From: an uncultured Chloroflexota bacterium
GTDB lineage: Bacteria; Chloroflexota; Anaerolineae; Aggregatilineales; Phototrophicaceae
Assembly: GCA_937942935.1 (NCBI GenBank)
Contig: CALDGT010000204.1
Location: 1-6,053 of the forward strand
DNA: 6,053 nt
Direction: 5' to 3'
The first letter of the stretch is position 1. The number at the start of each line of letters is the position of its first letter. Positions 1 through 6,053 of this stretch are shown one piece after another. Both the position numbers and the translations under genes were made by a program. The notes beneath the pieces are model-generated. The model searched no databases and was not told the origin of the DNA. It was given only the letters and a program-made list of their open reading frames with translations.

Positions 1-1242
1 CACGCCAATACTCGGATAACCATAATCCAATAACCACGATTGCCGTTCTTCCCATGTCAAATCGAGGGGCAGATGGCAACTATAACAGGTCGTTTCGCTC
101 AAACCGTAACCGTGTAAGATTGGGAATCCGAATGTATCTTCAAAATCGCGGACTAATGCTAATGCGAGTGTCCCCGCACCACAGACAAAATGCCGAAAAT
201 GCGTGAGTCCGCGCCGATTGATATTTTCGCCAAATAATCCATGACCCTCTTTTTGTTGCTGGCGGGCATGTTCGAGCAAAAATTGGAGCAATGTCGGCAC
301 AACCGAGACGATATTCACTTTTTCTTCGATGATTGTGCGCCAAAAATGGCTGGCAGAAAATGCCCGTGTGAGGACAGTAGACCCGCCGACTAATAACGGT
401 GTCATGAGGGTCATCACAATGCCATTCACATGATGAATGGGCAAAACACACATCGTCCGTTGGCTACCTGTGATGTGTTGGGCGTGCGAAATGCCATACG
501 CATCCACCAACAAATGATATTGTGTGAGTACCACACCTTTGGGGGCGCCCGTTGTGCCACTGGTATAAACCAATAATGCCTCATCATCCAATTGCGCCAC
601 TGCCTCATCCGATTTTTTGAGCGTATCATCATTTGATTTGACAGGAGCGCCATCGCCTAAAAATGTCGTGGATAAATTTTTCACCAGCGTGTTGAAATGT
701 TTATATTTGCTGGTGGCTTCTCCGCCAACGGTGATAATTTCACGGATATTCGATGCCCCAAGTTCTTCGGCAGGGTCGCCATAAATAATTTTTTCAGCGC
801 GTTCTAAAAATTCATGACGCACGAGGCAAATCACCGCCTCGCTGTTGCGGAGGATATACGCGATTCGGCGGTCATCTTCGGTGACATTCTGAGGTGCAAC
901 CGCCGCGCCCAAAATCCAACACGCCATATAAATAATCACCGTCTCACTATGGTTATAAGCGATGGTCGCTACCCTATCACCACGCCGAACACCACAATCA
1001 TCATATAAAAAATTGGCGGTTTGATGCACCCGCGCATTAAATTCGGCGTATGTGAGCAGTTCACGGTTGCCATCTTTATCTAAGTGAATCAGATATGGCT
1101 TATCGGGCGCGGTTTTGGCATGGAGCGATAGTAAGTGGCGAATATTGCGAAATGGCAAACGTCGTTTTTCTGGCGGAATTCCGTCTATATGTTGTGCTAG
1201 ATGAATATTTTGGGCAGTTTTTGAGTCTAAATCGTGCGACAT
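1..1242 (-). CDS. AMP-forming acyl-CoA synthetase/ligase, N-terminal 414 residues (C-terminus beyond left edge)
   Basis: This enzyme of the ANL (acyl-CoA synthetase/NRPS adenylation/luciferase) family would activate a carboxylic acid with ATP to an acyl-adenylate and normally pass it to CoA, in the cytoplasm. The reading frame is open from the ATG at 1242 to base 1 with no stop. The phosphate-binding motif YTSGTTGAPKG lies at residues 226-236, the substrate-side motif PIHHVNG at 268-274, and the A5 motif YGLSETT at 379-385. The visible part ends in GYPSIGV, just before the region that would hold the ribose-binding Asp, the hinge and the catalytic Lys, so these cannot be checked. A GAGAGGAC-like ribosome site sits about 10 bases upstream of the ATG, which supports this start. 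It is transcribed away from the toast-rack gene. The family is clear but the substrate is not: fatty acid, aryl acid or carnitine-type acids are all possible. The A5 motif has Ser where Thr is common. Confidence 0.93.
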   Translation of the reverse strand, partial: MSHDLDSKTAQNIHLAQHIDGIPPEKRRLPFRNIRHLLSLHAKTAPDKPYLIHLDKDGNRELLTYAEFNARVHQTANFLYDDCGVRRGDRVATIAYNHSETVIIYMACWILGAAVAPQNVTEDDRRIAYILRNSEAVICLVRHEFLERAEKIIYGDPAEELGASNIREIITVGGEATSKYKHFNTLVKNLSTTFLGDGAPVKSNDDTLKKSDEAVAQLDDEALLVYTSGTTGAPKGVVLTQYHLLVDAYGISHAQHITGSQRTMCVLPIHHVNGIVMTLMTPLLVGGSTVLTRAFSASHFWRTIIEEKVNIVSVVPTLLQFLLEHARQQQKEGHGLFGENINRRGLTHFRHFVCGAGTLALALVRDFEDTFGFPILHGYGLSETTCYSCHLPLDLTWEERQSWLLDYGYPSIGV

Positions 1243-1284
1243 AAAATAATAAGTCCTCTCTAATTCAGTATTTTATCCCTGCTC

Positions 1285-1314
1285 ATTATAACGATTTTGG
1301 GCAATTTAGAACAA
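1285..1314 (-). promoter_or_regulatory. Candidate sigma-70-type promoter of the acyl-CoA ligase gene
   Basis: On the minus strand a perfect TATAAT (1290..1285) is preceded, after 18 bases, by TTGTTC (1314..1309), which matches the -35 consensus at only three of six positions. Transcription would start near 1278 and give a leader of about 36 bases before the ATG at 1242. The -10 is convincing and the -35 is weak. Confidence 0.45.
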
Positions 1315-1373
1315 CTTAGCCCGCTTCTGCGTATAAACAGATATACACCGATTTTTTATGGAGGAGAAATCTC

Positions 1374-2207
1374 ATGTCACAAAAACAATACGAGACCGAA
1401 TGGTCATTTTCTTTTGATAAAATTGCGGAACAAATCAGCAATACGGTCAATCAAGCCGTGAATGCCTTCAAAGATGATGAAGAACTCAAAACAACTAGCC
1501 TGAGCGAAGAAATTCGCGGGGCGACTAGCGCCAATATCACCCTCAAATTTTCTGTGGGCGAAAATACAGTTAAGGCGCTCACTGCATCGGATAACCTGTT
1601 AGAAGCTGATTTAGCCTATTATGGCGAGGTCGAATTTGAAGCCTCTGGCGATGCCCAACGGGTTGTCAAATTGGCGCAATCTGATATGCGTTTTGGTCGG
1701 ATGATAAAACACAATAAACGCGATAAAGTTCGTTGGGAAGTGCGCCTTAGCCCCGATGTGCCGATGTCACTCAATCTCAATGCCCCTGTGGGTGTGTCAC
1801 ACATTGATTTGAGCCAGTTGCAACTCACCGAATTGACCTATAAAGGGGGTGTTGGCGAGCATCATATCCAATTGGCGCAAAGCACAACCCCATATCATGC
1901 CAATGTAGACACTGGTGTCGGTGAAACAGAAATCACTGTCCCGCAAAACACATCTGTGAACTTGCAAGTTAAAGGCGGAGTTGGCGAAATCAGAGTGATT
2001 GTCCCACAAGGTGTTGCCGTTCATTTGACTGCTTCGCATGGTTTGGGTGATGTGATTGTGCCAGAAGGATTAGAACGCCTCAGTGGACGCGGTGGGGTGG
2101 TCGGAAAAACTGGTGTATGGCAATCTGCAAATTATGCTGATGCTCCACAAAAAGTCACGATTCATTATCAAGGTGGCGTGGGCGCGTTCAAACTAGTTTT
2201 TGCCTAA
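1374..2207 (+). CDS. Soluble toast-rack / DUF4097-like beta-repeat protein, function unknown
   Basis: The protein has 277 residues and no signal peptide or membrane segment, so it is probably cytoplasmic. Residues 1-45 are polar and probably helical. Residues about 50-105 resemble the N-terminal toast-rack domain, with FSVGEN at 59-64, LLEADL at 75-80 and then an acidic strand-rich stretch. Residues about 120-277 form short beta strands, each opening with a Gly-rich turn: VGE at 160-162, 182-184 and 204-206, LGD at 224-226, and a final GGVGA at 267-271. The 22-22-20 residue spacing suggests a stacked beta architecture as in DUF4097/LiaF-like C-terminal domains. Related proteins often accompany envelope-stress systems, but no such partner is visible here and no catalytic residues are evident. 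The ATG at 1374 follows a strong GGAGGAG site (1360-1366) by seven bases. An ATG at 1358 is in another frame. The gene ends at a shared terminator. Confidence 0.88.
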   Translation: MSQKQYETEWSFSFDKIAEQISNTVNQAVNAFKDDEELKTTSLSEEIRGATSANITLKFSVGENTVKALTASDNLLEADLAYYGEVEFEASGDAQRVVKLAQSDMRFGRMIKHNKRDKVRWEVRLSPDVPMSLNLNAPVGVSHIDLSQLQLTELTYKGGVGEHHIQLAQSTTPYHANVDTGVGETEITVPQNTSVNLQVKGGVGEIRVIVPQGVAVHLTASHGLGDVIVPEGLERLSGRGGVVGKTGVWQSANYADAPQKVTIHYQGGVGAFKLVFA

Positions 2208-2220
2208 TTTCATCCAAATA

Positions 2221-2254
2221 AAAAATCCCCTCACATTTATTTGAGGGGATTTTT
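2221..2254. terminator. Bidirectional rho-independent terminator between convergent genes
   Basis: A 13-base-pair perfect inverted repeat (2221-2233 with 2242-2254) encloses an 8-base loop. The core stem is TCCCCTCA/TGAGGGGA, flanked by an A-run on the left and a T-run (to 2256) on the right. Read on either strand it is a GC-rich hairpin followed by a U-tract. It starts 14 bases after the toast-rack stop codon and ends 8 bases before the transpeptidase stop codon, so it can serve both genes. Confidence 0.93.
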
Positions 2255-2261
2255 TTATTAC

Positions 2262-3338
2262 TTAGGCTTCTGTTTCGGTTGGCACAATGCCCCAATCGGG
2301 CAAGGTGCGGTCAAAGACAAATACCACCATCGGCGGTTCACCTTCTTCAAGGGTGTCCATATATTCGCGCCCCCAACGATAAATCCAATGGGCGGCGGTG
2401 AGTGACATATTCACACAACCATGACTTTGAACGGTGCCAAAATTATCGTGCCAGAATGCACCGTGTAAGGCGCGGTCTCCATTAAAATAGAAGGTGTATG
2501 GCACATCTTCCATATAATAAAACCAATCATCATTGGGATTGCCGCGTGTCATCAGGCGGGGGTCGAATTCGGCATATACATGATACAAACCGGGTTCTGT
2601 CGGACTCCATGGCTCACCCGTTGCGGTGAGGGTCGCAAACACCAACTTGTCGCCTTCATACGCCATCACAACTTGATTTGCCACATCTACCGCCACCCAA
2701 ATATCGCTGTCTACATCTTCTGGCATTTCGATAGGTTCAATGATATTCACACTATCGGCGGGAATCCATTGGTCAATGCCAATTTGCACCCATGCCACAC
2801 CATCTACTTCAGCGCGAGCAAAAAAGGTGAGCAATTGATATTTGGGGAGCGCGTTATCATTGGCTTCGCGTGGGGCAACACCGGGGGCGGTGCTGACGAA
2901 TACAATTTTCCGATTCCACCCCATTGGGTATTCTAATGTGTTGCCTTCGTTGAACAAAACACCACCCAAACGTGAATAATAAGCAGGTCCAAGCGATGAT
3001 GCGGGAATCCATTCACCCGGGTTAATTTCTGCCCAATCGCCTTCAATGCGGATGAGGCTGACATAAAATTCGGCGAGTGCGCGATGATACAGCACATTAC
3101 CATTGGGAGCATCTAAAACATTCACTTCGGTGATGACTTGACGATAATCTATCCGATACATCGCATTGGGGTTATAGAGTAATTCTTCTACTCCCGCAGG
3201 TGCATAATTTTGGATGATTTCATCTGCTACCGCGAATTCTGCATCGAGGTCTTCACTAGATTCTTGTGCGATGAGGGTGCTGGTAACAATAAAACTGAGG
3301 GCAAGACAAAGTGCCATTCCAATAAACTTACGAAGCAT
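2262..3338 (-). CDS. Secreted L,D-transpeptidase (YkuD domain) with two SH3-like modules
   Basis: This exported enzyme would form or exchange L,D (3-3) peptide cross-links in peptidoglycan, or attach proteins to it, using a catalytic cysteine. Taking the ATG at 3338 gives 358 residues. Residues 1-24 are a Sec signal peptide: positive MLRK, a hydrophobic core and a likely cut near LIA|Q, with no lipobox Cys. Two SH3-like modules follow, about residues 65-130 and 140-215, each ending in a Trp-Ile-Pro-Ala motif (EWIPAS, QWIPAD). The YkuD domain occupies about 220-350. Its active site is His292 followed, 12 residues on, by SHGCVN at 305-310 with Cys308, the usual arrangement. An in-frame ATG at 3407 would add 23 residues, but it overlaps the -35 of the best promoter. 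Another at 3362 lacks a ribosome site. The gene diverges from the kinase gene and shares a terminator with the toast-rack gene. The family is certain; the exact cell-wall role is not. Confidence 0.95.
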   Translation of the reverse strand: MLRKFIGMALCLALSFIVTSTLIAQESSEDLDAEFAVADEIIQNYAPAGVEELLYNPNAMYRIDYRQVITEVNVLDAPNGNVLYHRALAEFYVSLIRIEGDWAEINPGEWIPASSLGPAYYSRLGGVLFNEGNTLEYPMGWNRKIVFVSTAPGVAPREANDNALPKYQLLTFFARAEVDGVAWVQIGIDQWIPADSVNIIEPIEMPEDVDSDIWVAVDVANQVVMAYEGDKLVFATLTATGEPWSPTEPGLYHVYAEFDPRLMTRGNPNDDWFYYMEDVPYTFYFNGDRALHGAFWHDNFGTVQSHGCVNMSLTAAHWIYRWGREYMDTLEEGEPPMVVFVFDRTLPDWGIVPTETEA

Positions 3339-3349
3339 AACGGATTGTT

Positions 3350-3355
3350 TCCTTT
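3350..3355 (-). promoter_or_regulatory. Ribosome binding site that decides the L,D-transpeptidase start
   Basis: The minus strand reads AAAGGA here, 11 bases before the ATG at 3338. That is slightly long spacing but the only purine-rich match near the three in-frame ATGs (3407, 3362, 3338). This start also places the signal peptide's positive residues at the very N-terminus. Confidence 0.6.
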
Positions 3356-3378
3356 CACTCATGAATCGTTCATTTTTT

Positions 3379-3407
3379 ATGATAGCCGAAAATGCCCCAC
3401 ATATCAA
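3379..3407 (-). promoter_or_regulatory. Sigma-70-type promoter of the L,D-transpeptidase gene
   Basis: On the minus strand TTGATA (3407..3402) and TATCAT (3384..3379) are separated by exactly 17 bases. Each hexamer matches its consensus at five of six positions. Transcription would begin near 3372, giving a leader of about 34 bases before the ATG at 3338. A start codon at 3407 would lie upstream of this transcript. Confidence 0.7.
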
Positions 3408-3435
3408 ACCGCAAAGCCATCAGCCTGTAAAAAAT

Positions 3436-3464
3436 TTGTAACCCTGTATCGAATATGCCATAAT
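3436..3464 (+). promoter_or_regulatory. Candidate promoter of the kinase-ATPase gene
   Basis: TTGTAA (3436-3441, four of six) and CATAAT (3459-3464, five of six) are 17 bases apart. Transcription would start near 3471, about 40 bases before the ATG at 3511. A second, perfect TATAAT lies at 3472-3477 but has no recognisable -35 at a suitable distance, so either could be the real -10. Confidence 0.45.
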
Positions 3465-3510
3465 CCGCATTTATAATGAATAACACGTTTATTGGAGCAA
3501 GGATAATAAA

Positions 3511-6053
3511 ATGCACGATAACAACATCTCAAAACGCTATCAACTCACCCGCAAATTAGGCGAGGGGGGGATGGGGGTGGTTTATCATGCACATGATAGG
3601 CTTATGGGGATGAATGTCGCACTCAAACAAGTGAACACGAATCCTGCTAATTTGTTAACCAATTCATCCGCACAAAATCCATCAGATGACCCGCGCTTAT
3701 CGCTTGCCCATGAATTTCAGATGATGGCATCCTTGCGCCACCCAAATGTGATTGGTGTTCAAGACTATGGGTTTGGGCGTAATGGTCAGCCATTTTTTAC
3801 GATGACCCTTTTAGAAGATGCCCAAAATTTATTTTATGCCTCACAAAATCAACCAATAAACACCAAAATTGATTTTGCGATGCAAGTATTACAAGCCCTC
3901 TCCTATATTCATCAGCGCGATATTTTGCACCGAGACCTTAAACCAAGTAACGTGCTGGTCAAAAATGGGCGTGTGTATGTGGTAGATTTTGGTTTGGCAG
4001 AAGCGCGTGATACCCAACAGGTTGGGGTCGCGGGGACACTCTCTTATATGTCTCCAGAAGTCCTCATGGGTGAAAAACCAAGCCCTACATCTGATTTATT
4101 TTCATTAGGCATCATTTTATATGAGATGATTGTTGGCAAACATCCATTTGTCGGTAATACTGTCACCGATACCATCACCGCCATCATTCAGGGAGAACCC
4201 GATTGGTCTGCTTTGGATGTGACTATAGATTTATTGTGGGTGATGCAACGCCTGCTCGAAAAATCGTCCGCAGACCGCTATCAGACTTCTACAGAAGTGA
4301 TGAAAGCACTTAGCCAAGCGACAGGTGTCCCTTTGCCCCCCGAAACCAGCGACATCCGCGAAAGTTTTTTGCAAGCGGCGCGATTTATTGGGAGAGAACA
4401 AGAATTATCGCAATTGATGGCAGGGCTAAAAGAGATTGTCACTGCATCAAAATCACCTGAACGTGCCGACACAGCACAAGCCGTTGGTGCAAGATGGCTG
4501 ATTGGTGGTGAAAGTGGGGTGGGTAAGTCTCGGTTGGTCGAAGAAATTCGGATTCGGGCGATGGTGCAAGGGGTGATGGTCGTGCGCGGTGGCGCGGTAT
4601 CTGAAGGTGGATTGCCCTATCATTTATGGCGCGATTTGCTCCGCAGAATGATTTTGGGCGTGGATGTAGATGAACTCACCCTCAGCGTCTTAAAAGAAAT
4701 TGTGCCAGATTTACCGACTCTATTAGACCGCCCAATCCCCAATTTTCCAGAAGCAGACGACCCCACAACCTTCCAAAAACGGTTATTTGCGGCAGTTGAA
4801 ACAGTCTTTCGGGGGACATTATCTCAAATGCCGGTTTTGCTCATTGCAGAAGATTTGCAGTGGGCATCTGAAAGTATCACACTATTGAAAGATGTATCAC
4901 AACTGACACACGATTTGCCATTAATGGTTGTTGGTGTGTATCGGGATGATGAACGTCCCAACTTGCCGAGCGAATTATCGGGTTTTGAACTGATGAACTT
5001 GCACCGCTTATCTACTGATGAAATTACGCGCCTAAGCAGGTCTATTTTGGGGGATATTGGAGAACGCCCTCAAGTGGTGGACTTGTTGGAACGCGAAACA
5101 GAAGGAAATGTATTTTTTCTGGTCGAAGTAGTACGCGCATTGGCAGAAGATGCGGGTAGCCTTGCCGATATTGGTTTGGCAACCTTGCCCTCTCAAATTT
5201 TTTCGGGCGGGATTCGTAGAATTGTTAGTCATCGGCTTGAACGGGTTTCTGAATGGGCGCGAGAATTGCTCAATGGGGTGGCGGTGGCGGGCAGGAGAAT
5301 TGACCGTAAGGTGATTTCTGCCTTAGCTCCGAGTGTGGATATTGAAGCATGGCTCACAGAATGTTTGAATAGCGCCATTTTATCAGTATCAGAAGAAGTT
5401 TACCAATTTGCTCATGATAAATTGCGCGAAGGCATATTGGCGTTGTTATCTGATGACCAATTGCGTGTTTTGAATGGGCAAGTAGCAGATGCGATAGAGA
5501 CCGTTTATGCCGATAACATCGAAAACTTTGCGGGAGTTTTGGCGCAACACAATCAAAAAGCGGGAAATTTACAAAAAGAAGCTCATTACACCATCATCGC
5601 CGCCCAACAAGCCCAAGAAGCCTATAATCATCACGATTCTAAGCGGTTGTATCAGCGTTTGCTCGAAATTCATGCCGAACAATATAGCTCAAACCCGACC
5701 CAATATTTGGCGAAAGTATATCATGGGATTGGGCGGGCTTGTTATGGTGTGAGCGATTATGAGAGCGTGCGCCAATGGCAAAATAAAGCCTTAGAGATGG
5801 CAAAACAAGCGAATGATATTTTTTTCATTGGCGAAGCCGAATTTGCGATTGGTGAAGTGGATATGCGTCAGGGATTTTATGATTCTGCCCTAGCCCTCAC
5901 CATTGCCAGCAAAGAAAAATATAAGCAAGTAGGAAATTTGAAAAAAGAGGCGTATACCCTCATGAGTATTGGCATGATTCAGGCACGCACAGGTCTATTG
6001 GCAGAAGGCACAAAGACCACAGAAGAATGCTTAAATATGATGCGCGAGATTGG
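3511..6053 (+). CDS. Hanks-type Ser/Thr protein kinase fused to AAA/STAND-type ATPase and TPR-like repeats (C-terminus beyond right edge)
   Basis: The frame is open for 847 codons plus two bases at the window end. Residues about 10-275 are a complete protein kinase: glycine loop GEGGMG (17-22), VALK with Lys39, probable helix-C Glu68, HRDLKPSN (140-147, Asp142), DFG (159-161), SPE (181-183) and Asp195 in DLFSLG. All catalytic residues are present, so it should phosphorylate Ser/Thr. From FIGRE (292-296) begins an AAA_16-like ATPase with Walker A GGESGVGKS (332-340), Walker B-like LLIAEDLQWA (443-452, Glu447/Asp448) and a YRDDE motif (477-481). A helical region containing FAHDKLRE (633-640) follows. 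TPR-like helical repeats of about 38-40 residues start near 733, 770 and 810. No membrane segment is seen, so it is probably a cytoplasmic signalling protein of the PknK-like architecture. An AAGGA site (3499-3503) lies seven bases before the ATG, and an in-frame stop at 3481-3483 with no intervening start fixes this start. The output domain, if any, is off the window. Confidence 0.95.
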   Translation, partial: MHDNNISKRYQLTRKLGEGGMGVVYHAHDRLMGMNVALKQVNTNPANLLTNSSAQNPSDDPRLSLAHEFQMMASLRHPNVIGVQDYGFGRNGQPFFTMTLLEDAQNLFYASQNQPINTKIDFAMQVLQALSYIHQRDILHRDLKPSNVLVKNGRVYVVDFGLAEARDTQQVGVAGTLSYMSPEVLMGEKPSPTSDLFSLGIILYEMIVGKHPFVGNTVTDTITAIIQGEPDWSALDVTIDLLWVMQRLLEKSSADRYQTSTEVMKALSQATGVPLPPETSDIRESFLQAARFIGREQELSQLMAGLKEIVTASKSPERADTAQAVGARWLIGGESGVGKSRLVEEIRIRAMVQGVMVVRGGAVSEGGLPYHLWRDLLRRMILGVDVDELTLSVLKEIVPDLPTLLDRPIPNFPEADDPTTFQKRLFAAVETVFRGTLSQMPVLLIAEDLQWASESITLLKDVSQLTHDLPLMVVGVYRDDERPNLPSELSGFELMNLHRLSTDEITRLSRSILGDIGERPQVVDLLERETEGNVFFLVEVVRALAEDAGSLADIGLATLPSQIFSGGIRRIVSHRLERVSEWARELLNGVAVAGRRIDRKVISALAPSVDIEAWLTECLNSAILSVSEEVYQFAHDKLREGILALLSDDQLRVLNGQVADAIETVYADNIENFAGVLAQHNQKAGNLQKEAHYTIIAAQQAQEAYNHHDSKRLYQRLLEIHAEQYSSNPTQYLAKVYHGIGRACYGVSDYESVRQWQNKALEMAKQANDIFFIGEAEFAIGEVDMRQGFYDSALALTIASKEKYKQVGNLKKEAYTLMSIGMIQARTGLLAEGTKTTEECLNMMREI

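Noticed and set aside
140..653. Open minus-strand frames of 75-103 codons inside the ligase gene
   Set aside because: They are out-of-frame shadows of the ligase, whose own frame carries clear family motifs; their translations are rich in Trp, Cys and Arg and look non-coding.
1332..1347. TATAAA (1332-1337) and TATACA (1342-1347) as possible -10 boxes for the toast-rack gene
   Set aside because: Neither has a recognisable -35 hexamer at 16-18 bases, so no promoter is called, although the gene must have one in or near this spacer unless its message starts elsewhere.
1358..1373. ATG at 1358 as an alternative start of the toast-rack gene
   Set aside because: It is in a different frame from the gene and overlaps the strong GGAGGAG ribosome site.
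1619..2039. Minus-strand open frames of 69-80 codons opposite the toast-rack gene
   Set aside because: They are antisense shadows with no ribosome site and no recognisable motif; the plus-strand frame has a strong start and repeat structure.
2580..2936. Plus-strand 118-codon open frame opposite the transpeptidase
   Set aside because: It is antisense to the SH3-like and YkuD-coding region and its translation has no family features.
3210..3476. Open plus-strand frames of 75-88 codons across the transpeptidase N-terminus and spacer
   Set aside because: They lie antisense to the well-supported transpeptidase, have no ribosome site, and give Cys/Lys/His-rich translations of no recognisable family.
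1..6053. Possibility of a defence island, mobile element or CRISPR-linked system, given the kinase-ATPase fusion
   Set aside because: There is no integrase, transposase, nuclease, toxin, terminal inverted repeats, spaced direct repeats or compositional break; the neighbours are metabolic and cell-wall genes, so the kinase fits ordinary signalling better.

Overview
This is an ordinary-looking stretch of bacterial chromosome with four protein-coding genes. Two of them run off the window edges. Base composition is moderate (roughly mid-40s % GC by eye). The best guess for the host is a member of Chloroflexota, probably Anaerolineae-like. This rests on the gene types: a secreted L,D-transpeptidase with two N-terminal SH3-like modules, a soluble 'toast-rack' protein, and a large Ser/Thr kinase-ATPase-TPR fusion. 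It is an inference from family distribution, not something the DNA proves.

Layout: positions 1-1242 (minus) hold the N-terminal 414 residues of an AMP-forming acyl-CoA synthetase/ligase; its C-terminus lies beyond the left edge. A 131-base divergent spacer (1243-1373) separates it from a plus-strand gene (1374-2207) for a 277-residue soluble beta-repeat protein of the toast-rack/DUF4097-like type. That gene converges on a minus-strand L,D-transpeptidase (2262-3338), and a strong bidirectional hairpin terminator lies between them (2221-2254). A second divergent spacer (3339-3510) carries a good promoter for the transpeptidase and a plausible one for the next gene. From 3511 to the right edge runs a plus-strand Hanks-type Ser/Thr kinase fused to an AAA/STAND-type ATPase and TPR-like repeats, still open after 847 codons.

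Functional picture: the transpeptidase acts outside the membrane on peptidoglycan or surface-protein attachment. The divergent kinase-ATPase-TPR protein is a cytoplasmic signalling protein. Sharing a short promoter region could link them, but nothing in the sequence proves joint control. The ligase and the toast-rack protein have no evident link to the other two or to each other beyond sharing a divergent spacer.

No rRNA, tRNA, CRISPR array, insertion sequence, integrase or DNA-level repeat family was recognised. I found no convincing new multi-gene system. The points most worth a second look are the fused kinase, the periodic soluble toast-rack protein and the transpeptidase start site, which the promoter position appears to settle.
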